Shown here: positions 26,696 to 35,618 of the stretch, piece by piece | How positions within the stretch are numbered: the stretch's first letter is position 1 | Layout: each line of letters begins with the position of its first letter | Source: Leptospira idonii | GTDB lineage: Bacteria; Spirochaetota; Leptospiria; Leptospirales; Leptospiraceae | Assembly: GCF_004770995.1 (NCBI RefSeq) | Contig: NZ_RQHW01000079.1 | Location: 1 to 64,000, forward strand | Direction of reading: 5' to 3' | DNA length: 64,000 nt | Program-made: the position numbers and the translations under genes | Notes under the pieces: generated by a model | Told to the model about the DNA's origin: nothing | Database searches by the model: none | What the model saw: only the letters and a program-made list of their open reading frames with translations

Positions 26696-27224
26696 GATAC
26701 TTTCTTTCCACTTGGTGTTTGTCCATTTGGGAAATTTGGAGTTCCAAAGCAAGTTCGTCCAAAAATTCGACTTCCGCCTTGTTGAGGCTTCCGTCCGATG
26801 CTACGATGCAGACGGCATCTTCGAAAAAATTCAAAGCATATTGGTCATTGCCCACGACTGCTTTGCTGATGGATTTCATTGGGAGCGGGCTTTCGAATGT
26901 CTGAGAAAGAATTTTCAAAACTTCTTTTCTTTGTCCCTTGTATTCACTCAGCAAACATCCAGGTTCAAAAAGGACATTGACCAGCTCTCCCACAAGCTCT
27001 CCTTCTCCCGGTTTGAGCTGTCCGTCCGCATTGCAGGCGTAGGACCATAGGCTCAACAGAATTTTTGCATATTCGATATGTAAATCCGTCTCGAGAGGAT
27101 TCAAATTCTGAAGAGAGGAGGGGTGAGAATTTTTATGGTTCTTTCCCTGTTTCAGATTGTGCAAAATTTTTTTCGGCATACCAAGCCTAGATCCTAATTT
27201 TTTAAATTTTCTCTTCAACTTCAT
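26688..27224 (-). CDS. TerB-like protein
   Basis: This 178-residue protein has a basic N-terminus (about 45 residues) followed by a helical TerB-like domain. It has two matched acidic helix starts: CNADGQLKPGEGELV near residue 65 and ASDGSLNKAEVEFL near residue 142. TerB/DjlA-type domains bind metal through such acidic loops and often sit beside membrane or stress proteins. It overlaps the start of the large Ser-rich membrane protein and is divergent from metG. Confidence 0.75.
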   Translation of the reverse strand: MKLKRKFKKLGSRLGMPKKILHNLKQGKNHKNSHPSSLQNLNPLETDLHIEYAKILLSLWSYACNADGQLKPGEGELVGELVNVLFEPGCLLSEYKGQRKEVLKILSQTFESPLPMKSISKAVVGNDQYALNFFEDAVCIVASDGSLNKAEVEFLDELALELQISQMDKHQVERKYLG

Positions 27225-27301
27225 TTTTTATCAGTTTTCTTAATTTTTATCAAAAATAGGCTGAATTGCATCTTTCCTTCGGGAAAGTGGAGCTATCTCT
27301 T

Positions 27302-29344
27302 ATGTCTAAAAAAATTCTAGTTACAAGCGCACTTCCTTACGCAAACGGATCTATCCATTTAGGCCATATTTTGGAAGCTGTCCAAACAGATATTTGGGTA
27401 CGCTTTCAGAAGTTAGTGGGCAATGAATGTTACCTTTTCTGTGCGGACGACACCCACGGCACTCCTATCATGATCGCCGCCAAAAAGGCGGGCAAAACAC
27501 CCGAAGAACTAATTACGGAAGTACAAAAGGAACATTATGCGGATCTGACTTCTTTTTTAGTGGAGTATGACAATTATTATACGACGAATTCGGAAGAGAA
27601 TCGAAAATATTCCGAATCCATTTATCTGACTCTCAAAAAGAACGGGCACATTTCCGCAAGGAACATAGAACAATCCTATTGCGAACACGATAAGATGTTT
27701 TTACCGGATCGTTTCATCAAAGGAACTTGTCCTAAATGCGGCGCCAAAGATCAGTATGGTGATTCGTGCGAAGTTTGCGGAACCAGTTATTCTCCCAAAG
27801 ATCTAAAAGATTCCCACTGTTCTCTTTGCGGAACCACTCCCGTATTGAAGGAATCGAAACATCTTTTTTTCAAACTTCAAGACTTCCAAGACAGACTGAA
27901 AGTTTGGATGGAAGAAGGAGACAGACTTCAGGAAGGTGCCAGCAAAAAATTGCAAGAATGGTTTCATTCCGGATTGCAGGAATGGGACATCAGTCGTGAC
28001 GGACCTTACTTCGGTTTTGCGATCCCCGAAGAAGAAAACAAATATTTTTACGTTTGGTTGGACGCACCTATCGGATATATGGCGTCTTCTCTGAATTTCT
28101 TCAAAGATGAAAAGAAATTCAACGAATTCTGGAAGGAAGGCAAAGGAGAGATTGTTCATTTCATAGGAAAAGACATTCTTTATTTTCACGGATTGTTTTG
28201 GCCTGCCATGCTGATGGGATCGGGATACCAAACTCCTTCTCAGTTGAACGTACACGGATTTTTAACCGTCAACGGGGAAAAGATGTCCAAGTCGAGAGGA
28301 ACTTTCATCAATGCCTCCACTTTCATTCGTTATTTGGATCCGGAACATTTCAGATTCTACATGGCCTGTCGTTTAGGCAACGGTATGGAAGACGTGGATA
28401 TTTCTTTCGATGATTTCGTCTCCAGGGTGAATTCGGATCTCATCGGAAATTTGGTGAATTTGGTTTCCCGCGTTTCCACTTCGATCCTTGATAAATTGGA
28501 TCGTAAATTGGGAACTCTATCTTCCGAAGGCAAACAGCTTTTAGGCGAATTGTTGGCGAAAGAGAATGAAATCAAGGATGCTTATCAAACGAGAAATTAT
28601 TCCAAAGTGATGAGAGAAATCACTTCTTTGGGAGATAAAGTCAATAAATATGTGAATGACTATGCTCCTTGGAACCTCATCAAAACGGATGCGGAAAAAG
28701 CGAGAGAAGTGGTGACAGTATCCAGCAATTGTGCGAAGATTTTATTCACTTATCTAGCTCCTGTGACTCCTAAAATCAGCGAAGAAATCAAAAAACTCTA
28801 TCAATTGGATAAATTAGATTATTCTAACATATCCGAGTTTTTGGAGAACAAAACCCTGGCTCCTTATGCGATGTTGTCCAAAAGAGTGGAAGATAAAAAC
28901 ATCCAAGCGATGATTCAGGATACAAAAGACGCTTACGAAAAAGCAAATAAGGAAAACGTAAAAGTGGAAGTTACCAAATCCGAAACACAAACAAGTTCCA
29001 AAGAAGTAAACGAGTCCGGAACCATCACGATCGATGAACTGGCAAAAGTCGAGTTGAGAGTGGGTCTTATCAAAGAAGCGAACCATGTGGAAGGTGCCGA
29101 TAAACTTTTGAACGTAAAAGTGGATTTAGGCGAAAAGGGGATCAAAAATGTCTTTGCGGGCATCAAATCTTCCTATAAACCGGAAGACCTGGTAGGAAAG
29201 AAGGTTGTTGTTGTTGCTAATTTAAAACCAAGACAAATGAAGTTCGGTCTTTCCGAAGCGATGTTGCTTGCTTCCGGGAAAGATTCCACCTTATCTTTAT
29301 TTGTTCCTGATAAATCGGCGGAACCTGGCGACCTTTTAAAGTAA
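27302..29344 (+). CDS. metG: Methionyl-tRNA synthetase
   Basis: This is a 680-residue protein from ATG 27302; an upstream in-frame start at 27266 adds only 12 unconserved residues. HLGH (19-22) is the HIGH motif and KMSKS lies at 327-331. A zinc insert has CPKC and CEVC plus a second CSLC-type knuckle. The C-terminal ~105 residues (from about IDELAKVELRVG) form an EMAP/Trbp111-like tRNA-binding domain. The preceding linker is Lys/Glu/Ser-rich. It heads an operon with an adenylate cyclase 7 bases downstream. Confidence 0.97.
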   Translation: MSKKILVTSALPYANGSIHLGHILEAVQTDIWVRFQKLVGNECYLFCADDTHGTPIMIAAKKAGKTPEELITEVQKEHYADLTSFLVEYDNYYTTNSEENRKYSESIYLTLKKNGHISARNIEQSYCEHDKMFLPDRFIKGTCPKCGAKDQYGDSCEVCGTSYSPKDLKDSHCSLCGTTPVLKESKHLFFKLQDFQDRLKVWMEEGDRLQEGASKKLQEWFHSGLQEWDISRDGPYFGFAIPEEENKYFYVWLDAPIGYMASSLNFFKDEKKFNEFWKEGKGEIVHFIGKDILYFHGLFWPAMLMGSGYQTPSQLNVHGFLTVNGEKMSKSRGTFINASTFIRYLDPEHFRFYMACRLGNGMEDVDISFDDFVSRVNSDLIGNLVNLVSRVSTSILDKLDRKLGTLSSEGKQLLGELLAKENEIKDAYQTRNYSKVMREITSLGDKVNKYVNDYAPWNLIKTDAEKAREVVTVSSNCAKILFTYLAPVTPKISEEIKKLYQLDKLDYSNISEFLENKTLAPYAMLSKRVEDKNIQAMIQDTKDAYEKANKENVKVEVTKSETQTSSKEVNESGTITIDELAKVELRVGLIKEANHVEGADKLLNVKVDLGEKGIKNVFAGIKSSYKPEDLVGKKVVVVANLKPRQMKFGLSEAMLLASGKDSTLSLFVPDKSAEPGDLLK

Positions 29345-29351
29345 CAAAGAT

Positions 29352-30644
29352 ATGGCGATGAAAGCGGATCAAATGCTCAGAGAAAAAGAGATTCAAGGCA
29401 CAGGCTTTAGTCTCTACGGGAAAATTATGATCGCTTCCATTCTGACCATCATCACTTTTTTCATAGCCCAATCCTTGTACGAATTGTTTATGCTGACGAT
29501 GATCAATTTAGTTACGATCATCGTTTTGATCGTTTTGTTGAAAACGCTCAAAAAAAATAAGTTTGTATCTGCGATCGGAATCATCTGCGTACTTCTGGAT
29601 TTGGCGATCGTTAGCGCATTGCCGTTCGTTTGGTACCATTCGGTAGGAGGGGAATCCGTCCCTAGAACCTATCTCATCAAAACCTCTACTCATTTTATCA
29701 TTGCGGGAACTTTGGTGATGAACGCATTCACCATTCAACCTATGTATCCGCTTTTATATTCCTTCGGAGTTGTGATCAACCAAGCGTTGTTGTTGTGGTA
29801 TGCACAAGCCGATCCAAGATTCCAAAGTACGGAAAGTTTCAAGGAAGCTTGGTTGGGGAATGCCGCTCATGTGAACAATTATATCGTCACGATGGGAGTC
29901 ATAGGTGTGTTAGGATTCGCGCTCGCTTATCTCACTTTCCGCATCAGAAAAACACTCTTTCTTGTAGTTAAAAGTGAATTAAAAACCGATCAATTGTCCA
30001 GATACTTTTCGCCCCATGTGATTCAGGAGATCGAATCCGCAGAAGAAGGTTTTTTTTCCCCAGGTGGTAAAAAGCAGGATGTGGCAGTTTTATTCTGTGA
30101 CATTGAAGGGTTCACTCAAATTTCGGAAACACTTGGACCTGAAGCCACATTGTCTTTATTATCCGAATATCATTCTTTTATGTTGGAAGCGATTTTCAAA
30201 TACAGAGGCACTCTGGATAAGTTTATCGGAGACGGAATGCTTGTCACTTTCGGAACTCCTCAGCCGAGTGAAGAAGATCCTCTTTCCGCCGTTCTTGCGG
30301 GCATTGAGATGAAACATAAATTAGCCGAATGGAATCGAACTCGCATTGCTTCCGGTTTGAAACCTATCTCGATCCGAATCGGAATCCATTTCGGTCCTGC
30401 AATCGTAGGCAACGTAGGAGTCGCAAAACGTTTGGAATATACGGTTATAGGCGATACCGTGAATGCAGCAAGCCGCATCGAATCCTTAGGAAAGGAATTG
30501 AAAAAAAGTTTTTTAGTATCGAAAGATTTACTCGATCGAATTCCGAATCCTTCCTCGATTCCCGCCAAATTGAAATCTTTAGGTGGTTTTTCCTTACGAG
30601 GAAAAACCAAAACGACAGAAATATTTTCCATAGAAGTAGAATGA
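29352..30644 (+). CDS. Membrane-bound class III adenylate cyclase
   Basis: This 430-residue protein has a hydrophobic N-terminal half with about six membrane helices (residues 30-200) and a C-terminal class III catalytic domain. Metal-binding Asp residues are D250 (FCDIEGF) and D294 (IGDGM). Purine-specifying residues K290 and D368 indicate ATP over GTP. N371 and R375 in TVNAASR complete the transition-state set. All active-site residues sit on one chain, so it should work as a homodimer. It is cotranscribed with metG (7-base gap) and with the HisI-like gene (1-base gap). Confidence 0.9.
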   Translation: MAMKADQMLREKEIQGTGFSLYGKIMIASILTIITFFIAQSLYELFMLTMINLVTIIVLIVLLKTLKKNKFVSAIGIICVLLDLAIVSALPFVWYHSVGGESVPRTYLIKTSTHFIIAGTLVMNAFTIQPMYPLLYSFGVVINQALLLWYAQADPRFQSTESFKEAWLGNAAHVNNYIVTMGVIGVLGFALAYLTFRIRKTLFLVVKSELKTDQLSRYFSPHVIQEIESAEEGFFSPGGKKQDVAVLFCDIEGFTQISETLGPEATLSLLSEYHSFMLEAIFKYRGTLDKFIGDGMLVTFGTPQPSEEDPLSAVLAGIEMKHKLAEWNRTRIASGLKPISIRIGIHFGPAIVGNVGVAKRLEYTVIGDTVNAASRIESLGKELKKSFLVSKDLLDRIPNPSSIPAKLKSLGGFSLRGKTKTTEIFSIEVE

Positions 30645-30645
30645 T

Positions 30646-31260
30646 ATGATCCCGATTGCTTCCTCCGATTCGATCGTCCTTTTAGAAAGATCAAAGTCGA
30701 CTCCTTTGTATTTTTCTTTGAAAGTTTTAAATCGTTCTTCCGCAGAACGAGAATTAAGCGAATTACATAAGAACCCTGAAATCGATTTGTATACGGATTG
30801 TGACGAAGACACGTTTCTCGTTATGACAAACGGGAATATCAAAACCGATTCTTGGACTTCGATTTGGAAATCGGGCAGTTTTTCCGTAGATGCGGCAGAG
30901 TTGGAGTCGCTTTTGGAAAAAGCACCGGATATGTTTCCTTTTTTAGCTTTGGATGAAAACGATAAAGAGCTGATGCTTGCTTGGGGAAAAATCTCCTCTT
31001 TGCGGGAAGCAATCGTTTCAGGTCACGGAACATATTACAGCAGATCCAGAAACAAACCTTGGGTGAAGGGAGAAGAATCGGGGCATCTTCAGAACCTGAA
31101 TGAGATTTTGATTTCTTTGGATCCTTTTTATGTTTTGTATAAAACAAAACAAATCGGCGCCGCTTGCCACACAGGATATTATTCCTGTTTTTTTCGTCAG
31201 ATACTTTCAAACGAAGAAGTTAAATTCGTATATAAAGATAAAGTGGAAGGTTTGAAATGA
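30646..31260 (+). CDS. Divergent phosphoribosyl-AMP cyclohydrolase (HisI)-like protein
   Basis: This 204-residue protein has a C-terminal domain, from about residue 88, that follows HisI closely: LMLAWGKISSLREAI, YYSRSRNKPWVKGEESGHLQ and ACHTGYYSCF. HisI opens the purine ring in the third step of histidine synthesis. The usual metal motif DCDXD is replaced by SLDPF, so one zinc Cys and two Asp residues are missing, although the CX6C pair remains. The first ~87 residues are an extension with no recognised domain. It may be an altered HisI or a repurposed relative. It overlaps the rhodanese gene by 4 bases. Confidence 0.8.
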   Translation: MIPIASSDSIVLLERSKSTPLYFSLKVLNRSSAERELSELHKNPEIDLYTDCDEDTFLVMTNGNIKTDSWTSIWKSGSFSVDAAELESLLEKAPDMFPFLALDENDKELMLAWGKISSLREAIVSGHGTYYSRSRNKPWVKGEESGHLQNLNEILISLDPFYVLYKTKQIGAACHTGYYSCFFRQILSNEEVKFVYKDKVEGLK

Positions 31261-31613
31261 ACCATTATGTGATCGCCGCAGTCATCATCATCGCAGCATG
31301 TCTTGTTTTTTATAAATTAAGATCTTCTCTGGCTACCGACATTCCGAAAATAAAACAAAAGTTAGATGAAGGGGCTTTGGTAGTCGATGTTCGCACCGTA
31401 TCCGAGTTCGAAATGGGTCATTATCCTGGAGCGATCAACATTCCTGTGGATCAAGTGGGAAAACGTTTGGATGAGTTCGGTTCTAAAGAGAAACCTGTTG
31501 TCGTTTATTGTGCTTCCGGAGGAAGAAGTGCCAGCGCTAAGTCGTACTTGAATTCCATGGGATACCAAGATGTGACCAACGCCGGCGGTTTGTCGGATAT
31601 GCCTAGTTACTGA
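31257..31613 (+). CDS. Membrane-anchored rhodanese
   Basis: This 118-residue protein has an N-terminal membrane helix (residues 4-19) and a single rhodanese domain. The active-site loop CASGGRS starts at C85, and the typical VDVRTVSEFEMGHYPGAINIP precedes it. Such proteins transfer sulfane sulfur. The single helix with a short N-terminus suggests a periplasm-facing domain. It is last in the metG operon and overlaps the convergent NTF2-like gene by 11 bases. Confidence 0.9.
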   Translation: MNHYVIAAVIIIAACLVFYKLRSSLATDIPKIKQKLDEGALVVDVRTVSEFEMGHYPGAINIPVDQVGKRLDEFGSKEKPVVVYCASGGRSASAKSYLNSMGYQDVTNAGGLSDMPSY

Positions 31614-32082
31614 TTTTTTTACGTTTCATATACATCGTCAGCCCTGTCACAGCTTCGCTTCTGATTTTATTTTGAAGCGTCGGCAGCCATCCCATCAAAG
31701 TTCCAGGTGTGCCCAAAGCCATTCCTGCCCATTTCCATAAACTGAAACTGTCTTTGTGAGTTTTGATTTTCCCGTCTTGAAAGGTAAACTCTGCATGGAT
31801 TTTATTGTAAACCATACGTCCCGTTTTGCTGAAGCTGTAGTCCGCTTCCCAATCCGCAGAACCTTTCGTATCGTCCGCTTTCACGTTGGAAAACCGGACT
31901 GTCAGATTTTGACCTCGTTCCACTAACATCAACCACATGGCGCCTACTTCTTTGCCTTTCAGATCTTTAAAAACCGGATCGGAGAAAGTGGCTTCTCCAT
32001 GATAGGAAGATGCCATTGTGTTACCGTCTTTGGATTGGAACGCTGTATAGAATTTATGAATTAACTCTTCGTTGGGGTGCAT
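31603..32082 (-). CDS. NTF2-like (SnoaL-type) protein
   Basis: This 159-residue protein has an N-terminal helix-cone fold typical of the NTF2/SnoaL superfamily: ELIHKFYTAFQSKDGNTMASSY, then ATFSDPVF and beta strands ending IHAEFTFQDGKIKTHKDSFS. Members bind small hydrophobic ligands or act as isomerases. No catalytic residue set can be assigned. A C-terminal tail of about 35 residues is basic. It is probably monocistronic and overlaps the rhodanese 3' end. Confidence 0.75.
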   Translation of the reverse strand: MHPNEELIHKFYTAFQSKDGNTMASSYHGEATFSDPVFKDLKGKEVGAMWLMLVERGQNLTVRFSNVKADDTKGSADWEADYSFSKTGRMVYNKIHAEFTFQDGKIKTHKDSFSLWKWAGMALGTPGTLMGWLPTLQNKIRSEAVTGLTMYMKRKKISN

Positions 32083-32134
32083 ATAGGGTATTAATCTTCT
32101 TGCAATAGAAATCTAACTGCAAGAAAAAAAAGAA

Positions 32135-32659
32135 ATGAATCGAACTTTAAAATTTTCCATCGGACTTTCTGCGGTACTGATCCTTCTGGTAGGCACTTTT
32201 TTGGCTGTAGGGCTGATGCAAGATACCAATTACGAAGCAAGTATCTCCGAATTGATTCCCGCTCCTAAAGAAGAGATTTGGAAATATATTACGAATGTGG
32301 AAGATGTTCCCAATCGAAGAAATGATGTAGTTAGTGTAGAGATATTAGAGAAAGACGATACTTCCATTCCTCTCCTTTGGAAAGAAAACACAAGTATGGG
32401 CGGTTATATGATTTTTAAAAGAGGGGAAACGATTCCTTTCGCAAAAATGGAAATCGTTCTTCAGGAATCTTCTTTCAAAATCAAAGGGTCTTGGGTCTAC
32501 GAATTGGAGGAAAAAAACGGGGATACCATTTTTTCCGTCACTGAAAAATCCGAAATTGCAAGCCCTGTGGCAAGAGGCGCTTTTTACTTTGCCGGACGGG
32601 ACAGCACCATCCAGCAAGAGTTAACAATGGTTCGAAACTACTTTCGGGGAAGAAGATAG
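32135..32659 (+). CDS. Membrane-anchored SRPBCC-family protein
   Basis: This 174-residue protein has one N-terminal membrane helix (residues 8-28), then a START/SRPBCC ligand-binding domain (SELIPAPKEEIWKYITNVEDVPN...). The fold holds a hydrophobic pocket used for lipid or polyketide-like ligands. The specific ligand is unknown. It is divergent from the NTF2-like gene and ends 1 base from the convergent hydrolase gene. Confidence 0.78.
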   Translation: MNRTLKFSIGLSAVLILLVGTFLAVGLMQDTNYEASISELIPAPKEEIWKYITNVEDVPNRRNDVVSVEILEKDDTSIPLLWKENTSMGGYMIFKRGETIPFAKMEIVLQESSFKIKGSWVYELEEKNGDTIFSVTEKSEIASPVARGAFYFAGRDSTIQQELTMVRNYFRGRR

Positions 32660-32660
32660 T

Positions 32661-34541
32661 TTAAGGAAGTTTGTGAATCCATTCGTTCACACCTTCGCAG
32701 ATTTTACGAACCGTTTCGTTGTGAAAGATAATTCCTAAGTGGCCTTGTTCATAGCGGGTCACTACCTTGTTTTCGGAAGGAAGTTTCGCTAAATCGGTCA
32801 AGGTCTCTTCCGGAACAATCTGGTCTACCGTACCCACCACGCTATAAATAGGAAGTTTGAAGTTTTTGATGAAGTTTTCCGTGTAGTTGATTTTTCCGTC
32901 GTTCGATAAAAAGCTTCTGTCGTTGGAGATTTGACTTTGGAAAAACTGCATAATCACGGAAACCGATTCTTCGCAAAACACATCTTCAATGAAAAAATAC
33001 CATTCCGGCGGAGTGATTTCCTTATAACCGACGAAGTCCTTGATCGTAAGCACTTTCGTTCCAATATTATAACTGAAGGCTCTCAGGCTTGAATGAAGAT
33101 TCAAAAGGAATTTGAAGAACTTCTTTAAGTCGATGGTTTGGATGGTCGCTTGCATGGAGAAGGATGCCATGCTTAGGATCATATCCGAAATCATTCTGTG
33201 AGGCATCATCCCGAAACCTTTTTTGATCGTATCGAGACCGATGAAATTCGATTTCAAACTAATGTAGTTAGGCGAAGTGATGGATACGACTCCAGCGATG
33301 TGTTCTTCCGGTCTAGGAAGATTGAATTCTTCTTTGATTTCCTTGATGATATCGTAAGAGGATGCATAAAAACGGGGGATCATCCCTCCCATACTATGGC
33401 CTACTACTACGGTTCTTTCACTAGGATAATGCCAGCGAATCCATCTGAGAACTTCCGGGAAGTCGTCTTGGATGTAATTGTCTACGGTCCATCCTTCCTT
33501 TTTTCCATGTTTAGGCATGGTTTGGCGAGAGCGACCTCTCATATCCATAAGGAAAACTCTGTAACCGTATTTTAACGCCAGTTCTTTTCCCAGTTTGTCC
33601 ATCACGGATCTGCGGCAGAAAAAACCCGGAATGAGAAGTAGGTTTTTCCCTGTGCTGTTCAATTTTTCAGGAGTGAAACTTTTTAAAGAAACCGCATAAC
33701 CTTCCGTAGTCGGGATGATAAAAGAGGCATCCATCCTGTATTCTTTATTGTACTGGTGGGATTTGAAAATGATGGAAGTGACCGGCTCTTTCTGGTCTTT
33801 CGTAGTCGTATAAAAGAGGTTACGCGAATTGGAAACCGTATCCGCCTTTTCAATATTCTTTTGGGCGATGTAAGGATCATTCGCTCCTTCCATCTCTTTC
33901 GTTACTACGAATTCGATTACGTCGAACAAAGAATAAAGCTGTAGCATTAAAGGACGGATTTGATCTTCCGGGATCGGATCTTTTGTGATCCCCCATAAAA
34001 TCCCGATCGGGTTTTCCTTCACGAACAGAGGAAGTCCTACCGCATAGTTCATTGTCTCGGAAAGAAGAACCTTTTTTTCAGGATGGATTTCCGCTTCCTT
34101 CAGATTGATGATTTGAATTTCGGGTCTTAGGCCTTTGTTGAAATCGATGATTGCTTTTTGAATGAAACGTGCGGATTCATTGCGAGGGTCGCTGAGAGGA
34201 ATCGGTCTAGCTTTCTGCATGTATTCGTCGATTCCGGGGATTTTTCTTCTCTCTGCGATTTCTTTGAGTTTGAAATGAGTGGCAGTGGAAACGATTTTCA
34301 ACTGATCCCTGTCGATGACTTCGAAGCTGGAAAAGCTGAAAACAGGCTCATCGTCGAAATGCACGAGAGAAACCATCTTATTGGCAAAGGACTGCCAGAT
34401 GTTTTCGAGGAACTGATAGGTAGTTTTGGGAACGGGGAAAACATAAATTTTCTCCGGACTCACCATAAGACTTTTATTCGAGTCTCTGGATGAGTTTTTG
34501 ATCAGTCGGTCATCCCAGTAGGGAATTTCTTCAAGTGCCAT
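32661..34541 (-). CDS. Alpha/beta hydrolase with N-terminal GAF-like region
   Basis: This 626-residue protein has a C-terminal alpha/beta hydrolase core, residues about 285-626. It starts with LLLIPGFFCRRSVMDKLG, then has the nucleophile elbow GHSMGG with S383. VGTVDQIVP supplies the acid and EQGHLGII the His. The first ~230 residues look like a GAF-type sensory domain (ETMNYAVGLPLFVKENPIGIL), unusual for this hydrolase class. No signal peptide is visible, so it is probably cytoplasmic. The substrate may be a lipid ester or polymer, but nothing in the sequence fixes it. Confidence 0.78.
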   Translation of the reverse strand: MALEEIPYWDDRLIKNSSRDSNKSLMVSPEKIYVFPVPKTTYQFLENIWQSFANKMVSLVHFDDEPVFSFSSFEVIDRDQLKIVSTATHFKLKEIAERRKIPGIDEYMQKARPIPLSDPRNESARFIQKAIIDFNKGLRPEIQIINLKEAEIHPEKKVLLSETMNYAVGLPLFVKENPIGILWGITKDPIPEDQIRPLMLQLYSLFDVIEFVVTKEMEGANDPYIAQKNIEKADTVSNSRNLFYTTTKDQKEPVTSIIFKSHQYNKEYRMDASFIIPTTEGYAVSLKSFTPEKLNSTGKNLLLIPGFFCRRSVMDKLGKELALKYGYRVFLMDMRGRSRQTMPKHGKKEGWTVDNYIQDDFPEVLRWIRWHYPSERTVVVGHSMGGMIPRFYASSYDIIKEIKEEFNLPRPEEHIAGVVSITSPNYISLKSNFIGLDTIKKGFGMMPHRMISDMILSMASFSMQATIQTIDLKKFFKFLLNLHSSLRAFSYNIGTKVLTIKDFVGYKEITPPEWYFFIEDVFCEESVSVIMQFFQSQISNDRSFLSNDGKINYTENFIKNFKLPIYSVVGTVDQIVPEETLTDLAKLPSENKVVTRYEQGHLGIIFHNETVRKICEGVNEWIHKLP

Positions 34542-34620
34542 TCAGTATCCTTTTTATTTGTAAATACTTATACCCTATTTTCGACTTTTCAGATGCCTGA
34601 GAACTAAAAAATAAAGCAAT

Positions 34621-35544
34621 ATGCAACAATCTGTGTTTGAACCAATTTCTCGCCTTTCTGTGCCCGCCCTTGATTCTATTTTAGGCAAACCGTTTCCCGT
34701 TTTGGACGACGGTTTTGTCAGACTCGTTGATTATATGGGATCTGACGAAGCAATTGTGCAGGCGGCACGCGTTTCGTACGGAAAAGGAACAAAGAAAGTC
34801 AACGAAGACAGGGGCTTGATTCGTTACTTAATGAGACACAGACACAGTACGCCGTTCGAAATGTGCGAAGCGAAATTCCACATTCGGGTGCCTATGGATA
34901 CTTGGCGCCAATGGGTGCGACACCGAATGGCAAATGTCAATGAATACTCTACGCGTTACTCCGTAGCTATCGATTCCGCACAAACCACAAAGCCGGAAGA
35001 ATGGAGAATCCAATCCTTAGGAAATAAACAAGGAAGCAGCGGATACTTGGATTCCGAAAAAGGAAATCACCTAACAAAGAGAGAACAAGAACTTCAAGCG
35101 CTCACTCATTCCGTATATCAGGAACGTTTGGAATTAGGGGTGGCAAGAGAACAAGCCAGGAAAGATCTTCCTTTATCCACTTATACGGAAGCGTATTGGA
35201 AAATGGATTTGCACAACCTTCTTCATTTTCTTGCTTTGCGTATGGACGATCACGCTCAGTTGGAGATTCGTCTTTTTGCAAAAACGATCGGAGAAGAAAT
35301 CGTAAGCAAATGGGTACCTAACGCTTGGGAAGCTTTTCAAGATTACCGCATACAATCGTTAGCTTTGACTCAATACGACCGCGATATCATCGCAGCTCTC
35401 AATAAATCCGGCAAAGAAGGAGCTAAAAAATTAGCCATCCAGTTGGGATTGTTGGATGAAGCGGGAACCACTACGAAAAAAAGTAGGGAGAGAGAAGAGT
35501 TAGAATCCAAATTAACCGATCTGGGATTTGAGATTCCTTGGTAA
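34621..35544 (+). CDS. thyX: Flavin-dependent thymidylate synthase
   Basis: This 307-residue enzyme makes dTMP from dUMP using FAD, NADPH and methylene-tetrahydrofolate. The signature RHRX7S is present at R100-H101-R102 to S110, followed by RYS. It is longer than the usual 220-260 residues because of an insert after the signature and a C-terminal charged tail of about 50 residues. It lies upstream of the FecR-haem gene with a 74-base gap, so shared transcription is possible but unproven. Confidence 0.95.
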   Translation: MQQSVFEPISRLSVPALDSILGKPFPVLDDGFVRLVDYMGSDEAIVQAARVSYGKGTKKVNEDRGLIRYLMRHRHSTPFEMCEAKFHIRVPMDTWRQWVRHRMANVNEYSTRYSVAIDSAQTTKPEEWRIQSLGNKQGSSGYLDSEKGNHLTKREQELQALTHSVYQERLELGVAREQARKDLPLSTYTEAYWKMDLHNLLHFLALRMDDHAQLEIRLFAKTIGEEIVSKWVPNAWEAFQDYRIQSLALTQYDRDIIAALNKSGKEGAKKLAIQLGLLDEAGTTTKKSREREELESKLTDLGFEIPW

Positions 35545-35618
35545 AACCGAGGGGAGAAATTCCAATTGTAAAAATATTTCTTGTAAGCCGACGAAAGTAG
35601 GGATATATTTTTTTGAAT

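Noticed and set aside
26696..26752. N-terminal extension of the large Ser-rich protein
   Set aside because: It overlaps the TerB-like gene and precedes the signal segment; TTG 26695 at the overlap is a better start.
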